A DNA stretch of 64,000 bases from Apoderus coryli. Its lineage: Eukaryota; Arthropoda; Insecta; Coleoptera; Attelabidae. This document shows, one piece after another, positions 11,730 through 23,700 of this stretch; within the stretch, counting starts at the first letter, position 1; every line of letters starts with the position of its first letter. The notes below the pieces were generated by a model. It worked only from the letters and a program-made list of their open reading frames with translations. It was not told the origin of the DNA and did not search any database. The translations under genes and the position numbers were made by a program. Location: positions 6,138,001 to 6,202,000 of the forward strand of contig OU452204.1 of NCBI GenBank assembly GCA_911728435.2. Direction: 5' to 3'.

Positions 11730-14700
11730 CTGTAAATAAAATATTTCCAAAGCTTAGTCATGAGCTACTCAATACCCAAAAAAGGGAAAGTTTCGAATCA
11801 ACTAAACCCCTTTAACTACGTACCTAATAGTTCATACTGACAAGAACATACACTCTGTCCCGTAATGGGATCCGTAAAAATAGGTCGACCCGTATCACAA
11901 CAACGCTGCTGTTGCGTAGGCGTGGGAGGTGTACCGGGAGCGGTTGGGGCAGACGATGTCACTGCCATTGCGGTAACAGACGATTGAGACGGTGGTGGGG
12001 GTGTTGATGATGAGGAAGATTGACTAGGACCCGACGATACTGCACTCTGAAAACAAAAAAAATATATTATGCTACCTTTTATACTAAACTTATAAATTTT
12101 ATCGTATCTTGGAGAATAAATTTGACAAATGGAGAACTGAGTATATTCTGGGTGTGAAAATAGCCTTAGCGTAAAAGTTGCTCCCTCCTGTCGTTTTTTT
12201 TTTTAATAAAAACTCGAACATGAAGATAATGCTTTAGTTTTTACATTTATAGAATCCTTGGTGTTTACACTGTGCGGTTCTTTACAAAAATAAATAATAA
12301 TTTTTATTTTTATGAGAAAAGTTTTCAAAAGTATATTTTTTTCATAGCCGTTGGGTGGAATTTTGGGCAAAGAATAAAAGTTAGAAGACCTGCTTTACCA
12401 CTACACCAATTTACTTCTTTAAGTTCCACGCACATAGCTCTAAAACTGTTACCATCCGCATTAGAGAATTGAAACTAAAAAGTCAGTTAGAAACTCTAAT
12501 TTGTGCAACATGGATTGTCTAAAATTACAGGATCTAAACTCTGCTCACAAAGTGTTCGTAAAACTATTGCCTACTACCGACTGCGCCATCCTCTTACTTG
12601 ATATAAAATGTATTATTTTGTATTACTAAACTACTAATAACAAGATCAGAACCCTTTACTAAATACAAGCCAACAAAATTTACGTTTGCAATTAATTATG
12701 ATGGAGTAATAAATGTTGTAAAAAAAACTTGTAGCAATTAATGTTACAATCAACTTGCGCTGAGTACTTGAGGTACTTAACGCTAGTAGGTACGTTCGGT
12801 CACGTATATAGTCCAGAGAGTCTATTTGTGTTCAGTTTTTCAATATGAAATCGTGTTTTACTATTTATCATTTTACGGTTGGTAATAATGTGAATAAAAT
12901 TCTCGTTAGCATTTAATTAATTTGGGAAAAAATCCACCATAAATTATGATTGTGTTTGTTCGTATAGTTTTTTCATTATATTATAAAGTATACTTAAACG
13001 GCATTTTTACAATACCTACTTATTTTGTTTTTCAGTATGCAATAACACGATATTAATGCCCTATTGAATTGATTTTATTACTTACTTGTCTTTTTATTTT
13101 TTGGTTCATACAATTTGTTGTGTCTGTATATTTTATGCTAATATTCGTGTTGTTCACTATTTGTACTTATTTAAATAAAATAAACCAGTTTCTATTATAA
13201 AATGGTAATATCGGATTATAAATTAAAGAATTGGAATGCCATGTATAAGCGTGAAACATTTTACTTAGTTATTTTTTATTGTGCAATTTGTTAGTACGAG
13301 TAGTGTTAATAATAAGGCCAGAAGCAATTAGAATTTTTCATGATTACCTCGTCAATCGGATGCTGTTGAATCTGGAATTCGTGTATTAATATTTATGTTT
13401 TTATTAAATATAGAAAGTAAAAGTAAAAAACTGTCTGATATTATATACTTCCAATTCTAAAGAAATCAGTTCCAATCAAAAAAATCCATATTTATAATCT
13501 GTAATTCGTAAATATCCTTATGTTATTCTGCAGACTCACTAACATTTACATGAGTGGAATCATTAATTACTTGTCCTAGAGGCCATGAGCGATAAAGTGC
13601 CGTGAATGTAAAGATCTCGTATAATGCATAAAAGGAAAGCCACTAATATGACTGATTTGCCAAAGTACCAATAATGTGTAGGTATGTCATAGCCATATAT
13701 AAACACCATGAATGAGTGCAACTCGTGAAGTGTGTAAAAGAAAAAATCGCAAGTCAGCACACTAGACTAAACTTTACTTAAACACTACCCTAATTTAATA
13801 ATTGAATGTCATAGAATGAAAATCGTAAATTTAATTGTGGCTGAATTAATTGGAGGTAAAATATTCCTTTACGTAAAGTGAATAATTTAGTCCCAAATGG
13901 AAAACAGAAGAATTACACGAACACATGAGAATAGAACACGTCAATAAGACGAAAAAACGGTGCAGCCCTTGCTTTGGGTTGGGTTGGGCGGCAGCTTTTC
14001 TAAAACAACGGTTGTTAGCTTGAGAGTCAGTTAACTCCTTGAGTATCATCGCATCAACGGAGACTGACTGTGCCCAGCTACAATGAACGAATTAAATTGA
14101 TGATTTGAAGTTCTAATTGGTTCCTCAGTCAGTATATTTACCAGATGTAGTCGCCAGCGATGTTATTTGTTTGCTAACTTCAAAAAAATTACTTACAGGT
14201 AAAAGTTTTTACCTACGACCACTACTGTAAATACTTAAAAACACACCGTCTCCGATCAATCCTATTACGTACGGTAAAAAAATCGTACAGTTTTCCTAGC
14301 AATCGCTTAGCCTCGAGTGACAGTGAAATAGAAAGTTTAAGTTCACCCAATATTAGCGAAATTCCAGAAGCTGCTAAAAACAACTTGTTACCGACAAAAT
14401 CTGAATATCGATACAAATTTACTTACCAAAGATTCATGGAATGATGATTAAAAAACGACGTTAAATCATTTTCCGAGAATGTAATGATGGCATATTTCCA
14501 AGAACTATCAAAAACGATGAAGCCTTCCTCACCTTGGTCATTTTACTCAATGTTAAAGCCCACAATTAATATAAATCACAATGTCGATATTGCAAACTAC
14601 TCCAAATTACAAGCTCTCCTAAAGAGAAAATCGGACGGCTTTAACTCCAAAACATCCAAGATTTTGACAAGCAAGAATATAAACGATTTTCTAGAAAACG

Positions 14701-17700
14701 CACCTGATGATAAATATTATTTGTTTATGAAGGTAATATATTGAGCTCAATATAATGTTAGATGTGTAAATTTATTTTTTCTACTCCTGTTTTGTTAAGC
14801 CGTCTATTGCAAAACTGTTAACGTGCTGACATGTAAATTCAATCTTACATAAGTGTTACGTAATGATCACCAAAGTGTTACGTAATGAATATTACATAAC
14901 ACTTTGGGGATTTTTATTTTTTATTATGGAATCATGTCAAACACAAATGTCAAATATTTAAATGTCATAATTACCTTTTCTTCTGTGTGAAATATTTTTG
15001 CCTAAATTTTAATTCTAAAATGGATTCTGATTCTGCAAAGTCGTAGAAAAAGTACAGTACATAACTCGAGCTGTAAATAATTTTCCATGCTCGAGACTAT
15101 TGCCTCACTCGCCGCTTCGCGGCTCGTGGGCAAACTAGTCTCTCGCATGTAAAATATCATGTACAGCACGTGTTATGTAATATACTATCAAATCGTCTTT
15201 TAGGTTGCTCTTATAATTGGTATAAGCAGAGCATGCAGGAAACAAGAGTTGCGTAATATAAAACCGTCAGATATTCAAGACACAGGGAAGAATCTAATTA
15301 TTAATATTCCCGATTCAAATACTAAACGGCAACGTTTTTTTGTGGTGTCAGAATATTTTTACCCCAAGGTTAAAAAATATATAAACTTTCGCTCTGCAGT
15401 AAATACAGCTCCAAATTTACCTTTTTTTCTAAACTATACCTATAAACGGAAAATGTACCAAACAGTCTGTTGGTATTAACAAGTTACGAAAGATTCCAAA
15501 ACAAATAGCCATATATCTGGGACTACCGACTTATACAGGACACTGTTTTCGACGCTCGTCCGCGACTATTCTTCTTGATGGGGGTGGTGACTTATTAGAT
15601 TTATAAAGACACGGCGGATGGCAGTCATCAGCCGTAGCTGAAGGCTATGTGGATAATTCCCTAAATAATCAAACTAACAATTCGTCTCATTGAGGCAACT
15701 AATAATGTAAATCTTACTTATGCTTCAACAAGCAAAACAAACGATATACCTACCTTTTGTCTTCAATAATTGTTCTGTAACTATAAATAATTATTATAAT
15801 TAGAATAAATAATATAATAAAAAATAAATTTAAATAATCATACTGTAGAATTATTACAATAAATACCTTCTCATTGATGTTATCACGTTCTTAAATTATT
15901 AAATTATTGATATTGTTACCAGTTCAGATAGAAAACTAGAACTAAATGATGTTGTGTGAATATGTAGGGCGTAGGTAAAGTATAGTACGTAATACGTGTT
16001 GTAATGCAATTACGCACTCATAGAATTTCGCACTCGCCGCTACGCGCCTTTTTACAACACTAATTACGTAATATACTATTACGAAAACGACAAAGTCACT
16101 TATGCGTAATATTAGGAACTTGACGAGTAGCGCTATAAGAATGGTATTACTGCATTAGAGGACCGTTATGAAAAATATATTTGCACAGACTACACTAGTC
16201 GGTCAGTAAGATAGAGAAAAGAAAACTGAAAGAGAGATTCTACGAAAACCTACTTAAGAGGAAACTACGTGCAAGTGGTATCATTTTACCTCTTGTGTTT
16301 TCTATATTTTCTTGAATCAGGTCCACAATAAGTATGTAGATATTTTTGGAGGAAATATATGTGTATTGTATATCTAGTATGCAGAACTACAAAGCAGATT
16401 GTGTATGAAATTAAGTAAATGACCTTTGCGTCTAGCAAATGGTCGGTTTTTTACAATTATCTAACATTCATCCACTGGTGAACATAAATTTAATTACCAA
16501 AGGTTGGAACCGAGTATTTTTTACCGTGTAGAATATACATTCCGTATAATATGCAACAGTTTAAAATGAATTAGCGTTTAAGGAATTCCGCCGAATTTAT
16601 TCGAAAATACTGATAGTTTTTCCATGAACGTTGAATCTTTGTCTATATAATCTTCTTTTTCAAATACCACTGGATGTCAAATAATTTGTCCAGCAGACCA
16701 ATAAATTTATATTATTTTCCCTGCAACGGAACTTAATAAATGGATTTGTCGTCGGACATATATATAACGAAAATGTTGTTAAAACATTTAGCGTTTTGGC
16801 GTTTTTGTATAGTCTGGCCAATGTATACAACTAAAAGTAATAATACATTTGAAATACCATAAATGTGGGGTGTAAAAATGCGATAAATCAATTATTTGTA
16901 TTTGCTGTTAGATTCACATACAAAACGGTTCATAAAAATATGATCTATAAATTGCTATGGTATTTTATTGCCTTTTACGCAAATAAAATAAAATATGTTC
17001 TATAATTTGGATTATTTGTGACGCATAATAAATCATAACTAACATAAACATACTTAAACTAATTGTTAAAAAGATTAATCCCAAATTAAATGCATACGAC
17101 AATATTATGATAATATTGGGGAGGTTTAAAGTTATCCGGCAAAAATGCATCGTATTCTTGTTGTTATGGTGGCATATTCTTGTAATGCAACGGCCACGTT
17201 TACAAAATCAACCAATTCTGTTCTGTAGTTTGTGTACGACAGCTGTTTGCAGTGGACCCAATTTGAGTTTTTTTGAATTGTAAGAAGAACAATATCCGAT
17301 TGGTTTTTGAAAGGGAAGACGCTTGAGAAAACAAAACTCCGGAGGTATACGGAAATCAAAAATAACATAACATCCGTGGTTGATGATACCTGTTAAGAAC
17401 GCCCAAATGAGGTCATTATGGAGTAAACGGTCACAAGGCTCATGGCATATTCAGAAAAGACCACAAAATGGCCCTGTTTCGCACGCAAAGTGCTTTTTGA
17501 GCAGAATCATGCTTCAGCTCATTTCTCCTTAATCGCCATGCTCCAATGATACGAGGTCCTGCCACATGCTCCGTATTTTTCAGACTTCGTCCTGACTTTC
17601 TTTTTTTTGGTTCCTGAACATGACAACTAACTCAGTAGTAATATCTATTTAATTTTGAGGAAATAGTCCATACTACTATGTCCAATAATTAGGAAATAAA

Positions 17701-20700
17701 AATCTGTCGCATCCACTAGATTATTTTTAATAGGTCACTTCCAATATTCAAAACATGTTTCGGTCCTAGCAAGGGTCATCATCGGTTGACAACTACTACA
17801 TAACTACAAGAGAAAACAAGGAATTATCATCATACAACTCATGTATATGGTCTTACCTTAGTGGAAAGAAATTACTTTATAAACTTATAACTATATCATA
17901 TCTAACTTATAACTGAATAATACTGAAGTTTCTTAAAGAAGCCATCAGTAACAGTGATTGATTTCTTTTTATAAATCATGAGCCCAATTACTACAACATT
18001 TAAAATATTTGATATTATTAATGCTGCGATGAGGAAATTAAAGTACGAATTGGCATGGCTAAGACAACATTTCGAAGGCTTCAGAATATCGTACTACAAC
18101 AACGTCTACCGTTAGACCTCCGACTGAGGGTGATCAGGTGCTATGTGTGGCCCGTTCTGTTATATGGAGCGGAAACCTGGTCAATAAAAGTGAGGTCAAT
18201 AAATCGCATTCAAGCTTTTGAGATGTGGACTCTTCGCAGGCTGCTCAAGATCTCATACATAGAACACATTTCAAACGAAGAAGTGCTGCGAAGAGCGGGG
18301 GTCGAAAGACAACTCTTGGACACAGTAAAGTCCCGAAAAGTGTCTTATCTGGGGCACATCCTAAGAGGACCGCGCTACGCCATTCCGAAGCTCATCCTTC
18401 AGGGCAAAATGGAGGGCCGAAGAGGACCAGGCCGAAAACAGCACTCATGGCTCCGGAACATCAGGGATTGGTGCGACATACCGGACGCGGCAACCATCTT
18501 TCGTCGAGCGGAAGACAACACCCTTGTGATTGATTGAGGAGAATGTAAAGATGATCCCCAACGTGCAAGTCTGCATATGGGACCAGAAGAAGAAGTAGAT
18601 ATTATTAATGCGTAGTTCATTTCATGAAACTTGATTATAAAATGAGAGGGAAGATCAAGTACTTTCAATGTCAATTACTGAATTACGTGAAGTTTGAAAT
18701 CCATATATCCAGGTTCAACTACTTTGGTTCTACCCATGTATGGGAAGAAGAATTATTAGTTGGTGTATGGTGTTAAAGTTAGGTTATAGATTACGTTAAT
18801 AACGTAACGTTCTTCCCATACATGGGTAAGTGGTAATAAGACCATAGACCAAAGTAGTTGAACCTGGATATATGGATTTCAAACTTCACGTAATTCAGTA
18901 ATTGACATTGCAATATGTTTGTGATCTTTGCATTAATGCAAAACACAAATTATGGTGTGTTCTAGAATCTCTCACCATATGTTCATTTGTGTTTATCACG
19001 ATTGAAATCTAAATAAAACGCTGTCTTGCGGTAGTCCGCAACTGAAGAGACGAATCGATGTATAGATATTTTACTATTAGATTGGAGGCAGATTGGTCTC
19101 ACATCGAAAAAGTCTAATTGACTTTCCTAATTCTATGTATTTTGTTACTAATACTCGAGACAAACGAGACGAAACGAACTTTAGTCTCAACTCGACCCTG
19201 TCTCGTCTCGTCTCGTGGCAACTCTATTTAGATTGGGCAAGCCCCGTAGATGTAGAGAGGTGCGTATTTCTCCTATATAATCTGTGAAAACCAGATTTAT
19301 TCTTATTGAACAAATTTTTATTAAGAAAAATTAAAGACAGCATTGTTTAAATGTCCTCTAGTTAATAGAACTAATGTCAAAATATCCTATTTAATGAGAC
19401 CTACGTTAAGGGATGCAGCATTGATAAAAATGTGTTTAATGCACCATAAATTTTATGATGTACGGAGACTAATGTAATAAAGTTATATAGAAGGCGGTGT
19501 TTAGGTATCACTCCCCTAACATTTTTAAACCCACCCTTCCAAAAAATATTCGCTCATATACACACCTATTATAATATATTGCTAAAAAGCATATCTCATT
19601 CTATTTAACCACCCCTTCTGGCAATCTTACGCTGCTTGTATATTCACTCGCTTTTACTTAGGTATATTCAGTTTTTGGGATGTTTGAAAAATTATACCCG
19701 GAACGTCATTTCAAGCCCTCTACGCTGTAGTACAATAGCAACCAAAATGGCGCATGTCGTCAATTTCAACGAATTTTATCAGAATATACATTGTCTGCTC
19801 ACCGAGGTGCTCACTGACTCGGTAATAAACGAATTATTTATTTACCCTCTCGAGTTTTGGTTTAGTTATGAAATCTTTATTTAAAAAAAGGCTTGCAGTG
19901 TGTTTTTTTGATGACTATACGAGTATATATTATACACTTTCGCTACTGAAAACAAGAGCTCGTAACTTAATATAATTCAATTGTCACTTAGAAGAATACA
20001 TAACATGCAAAATATTGAGTAAGGAACTCTTTTAATACGTCAGCATTCCAAAAACTCAAAATTGTAATACTTTTGAATTTCCTTTATGTATTAATGATGA
20101 TTTCAAATTATTTTTAGACGTGCTGTTTGTATTAGGAATGTCATTGTATTTAGGTGGGTTTCCTTTGAAAGCTTCTCTCCTTATTAATTAATTTAATAAT
20201 ATTAATCAGTGGATCCGCCCGGACCCACCACTTCTCAATTATTTTGCTGGGTAAGCTTTCTTTTAGATTCGTTCGACGAATGTCCCGCCGTCTCATCATC
20301 ATCATCCAGGCACAAGCGGCATTGGACAATGTTTTAATCCTCGAGGATCGATACTAGAACCGTTGCTTCTTGGTATATATACCTCAATTCTTCCACACTC
20401 TCTTAATTTCTGTGTTCCCTACACGTATGCAGATGAGAGTAAGCTTAAGTTTAAATTTTATGCGGAAGACATTCCTAATGCATAAAATCAAATAAAACGC
20501 GACCTAACTTCCCTAATGTTATGGTCTAATACACTTTATCTAAAAATTAATCCATCGAAAACGAAGACCTATAATCAATAAAACAAATAAATAAATATAT
20601 TTTTTGAAGTCATCCATACACAAAGAGCAGCGGAATTTATTTATAAATCAAAATACGTCTGCTCCACAAAAGATTTATATAACAATGCCACTGATGATGG

Positions 20701-23700
20701 AATAATATATTCCGAAACATGTCTGGACATAATGAACATATATTTGAATTTTGTGGAGCAGACGGCTTTTGATTTATAAATAAACATATGTTAAACATGA
20801 ATTTTGCATTTTTTCAACTCTGCAATTATCAACTTGGTCTAAACATGGAACATACAACACATCGGCGGCATAATTAAAATAAGACAGGACCAGGGCATTA
20901 CACAATCTAATCCTAATAAGCTCTGAGAGAACACCACGATGTGGATATAATCATTTAAGTGCATAATAATACTCCTTTCGAATCGTTTTACTTACCTATA
21001 TGATCTTTAAATCTTAGGTTTGTATCTGGAGTTAACCCAATGTTTTTAACACACTTAACCGGCTTCAGAACTCTATTCTCAACAATAACTCTAATATTAT
21101 CGCTGTGTTTCTCGAGCACAAGTAAAGAAAACTCATCAGGCATGATTTTTAGTTGATGCTACGTCAATCATCAATCATTGTTATAACAAGCTCCACACGA
21201 TGTCGTTCAGAAGGAAAAGAAGAATGGTAATACTGAGTGCCATCAGCATAGAAATGGAGTCTTTAACTAAGTATCAATAGCACTGTCACTGTGGCAGAGT
21301 TAATTTCAACATCTCATTAGCCGATATCGATACACTGATAAAATATCAATTTCAGAGCTGCGAGAAGTCAGTGTTATTGCCTTCTTATTGTAATGCAACT
21401 CTCTTTCAGATTCTTACTAATGTTTTTACTGAAACGAAAATGAAAGAATGGGCACCATGAGCATCATATAATTTTTAATCAATTAACACAACAACTGCAG
21501 CCTATTGACCATGCACAGCGAAGAGAGTTTGATTCAACAAATAGATGCTGATTTTTCGAGCAAAATCATCTTAAGCACACCTTGATGGGTCTGTTAATTG
21601 CCAAAACTGCCACTTTTGGAGTTCTGAGAACCCACATGTGATTGTCGGAAAACAAATACATCCACAACGTGTCACTGTGGATTTTGGGCTGGATACATAA
21701 TTGGACCATACTTTTTTGAAAATGAGGCTGGTCAAGTAGTGACTGTTACTAGTGCTCGATATCGTGACATGATAACACAGTTCTTTTTGCCAAAATTGGA
21801 TAATATTGATTTCCAGGTCGTGTACTCTCTCGTTTCGGTGATCAACATTGGCCCGCTAGATCGTGTGATTTAACACCATTAGATCTCTTTTTATGGGGTT
21901 ATTGAAAATCACAGGTCTACAAGCCTACAACTATGCGTGCATTAAAGGAGGAGATTCAACGCTGCATCAACGAAATTCAGCCACAGTTATGCAGAATGGT
22001 CATGGAAAATTTCGACAAACGATGTGCGTATGTGTATGGAAAGCCATTTGCCCGATGTGTTATTCCACAAATAACCCTACCCTATGTACTTTATAATTCA
22101 ATAAAGAAACTTACAATCAAAAGACTAAAAACTGCGTTTTCTATTTAATTCAAATCTTGCGTTAATTTTGGGACTCCCTTATTATATTGCAAGCGATTAG
22201 TTTCTGCAAAACTATAAAATCTTCGTTCGATTTCTGCTTCTTTTTTTTATTTTAATGATCATTTCCTTATAATTGGTGTTTTAAATTATTTTTCTCAGCT
22301 TCGGTTAGATAATGGAAATCAATTCAATAAAAATCCAATTGAATCGACAAAAGATAAAAATAAATCTCTAAATTCATGCAAAGAAATAACACTTCAAAAT
22401 ACCTATAGGTATTATTTTATATACTACTTATATTATGTCCTCGCCCTTTATTTCCAAACCCTGTATTATGCCATGTGTGTTTTAGAATCTTTTTTTTTTC
22501 AGAAACTTAAAGGTAGGTAGGTATATATACCAGATATCATGATATTATATAAGATATACATACGCTAATATATTTCTCTATACCTACTATATGCTCTTTT
22601 TTGTCGGTTCTCTATTATAAAAATGTGGCAGATGTCTTTGTCAACCCTCAACCCTCACTATATAATAAGGGGTGTTAGTAACGCCGAATTTCACCCATCA
22701 AAATAAATATTAAATCGGCATAAATCTAAAAATGGGCTCACACCACACTTTAATAATGCCACTCGGTATTTATTACTTACTGTTTAGCGTGTAACAGTTG
22801 TAGACCTTTTCCTGCAGTGGTATATACAGGGTGTTTCGTAGTAGAAAAGACATGGGTGTTTGCGTGTTTTATAAGAATTGTTAAATGTTTTTTTTTATAT
22901 TTCACACGTATACTAGCTACATTATGTAAAAAACTTAGAGTTGTTTGATTATTTCCTTTTAAAATATTAGAAGTTTAAATAATTTAAATTTTTGTCTTAT
23001 TTAGGAATGTGCACTGTCGACTTTTGGTGTTCCTTTGCCATCAAATCGCAACTGCGCACTGAATAAATAAATTCAAAAATCATTTAGAGTTTGTTTTTTT
23101 ATGTTCTTGAACCATTTTTCTTTTATTTTTTTTATTTTTGTTTTTGGTAATATACGTTTATAAAATACATGCTGTACTATTTGGTCTAAGACAGTTCCAA
23201 GGAATTTTATAAACGTATATTAGCAAAATTTTGAAACTGTATTGTGTGTCCTGCGAAATATATGTATTTTTATGTAAAAAAATAAGATATTTTATACCAT
23301 GTGTTTTAATTGACGAACGGTAAAAAAACCAATACGTAAATCAGTTTTATACGATTGTTTGAAATGTATATTATACATGTTTGTAATTTTCTAGAATGAC
23401 CTGAAGAAGGTGATAAACTATCGCCAAAACTTTGTTAATTGAGTTAGACAAGCCAAATGTAACTGTTAGCTCAGGGTTGCAGTGGATTGTTTCGTTATTA
23501 TTTTTAATAATTTTTTTCATTTCAGAATTCGCCCCCACAAATGTTTTACCATTATCTGAAAACATGTTTGCAGGTTTGCCGCGACGACCAATAAATCTTT
23601 TAAAACATGCAAGAAACGCTTCAGATGTGAGACTTGTAACTAATTCTAATTTTTTGATATTCCTAGTTTAAAATTTTCCTTTAAGGGTAGCATGACTACA

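Larger units (their letters stand above)
14190..15693 (+). pseudogene. Crypton tyrosine-recombinase transposase, decayed, with intron-like gap
   Basis: Crypton DNA transposons encode a tyrosine recombinase. The first part (about 14190-14732) reads KSEYRYKFTYQRFME, two stops (14442-14447), then SFSENVMMAYFQELSKT, NHNVDIANYSKLQALLKRKS and NAPDDKYYLFMK. Removing 14733-15203 rejoins MK to VALIIGISRACRKQEL in frame, which carries the first catalytic arginine. A frameshift near 15470 follows, then YTGHCFRRSSATILLDGGGD (the HxxR motif), a stop at 15604-15606, and RHGGWQSSAVAEGYVDNS with the nucleophilic tyrosine. All catalytic motifs are recognisable, but three stops and a frameshift show that it is dead. 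It lies inside intron 1 of the mirr-like gene, on the opposite strand. Confidence 0.88.

Noticed and set aside
16965..17368. Two hydrophobic minus-strand ORFs as a chemoreceptor gene fragment
   Set aside because: No conserved receptor motif, no splice structure and different frames. Hydrophobicity is expected from AT-rich DNA.
18225..18674. ORFs of 102 and 91 codons overlapping the RTE LINE
   Set aside because: They are other-frame shadows of the well-supported LINE frame at 18055-18537.
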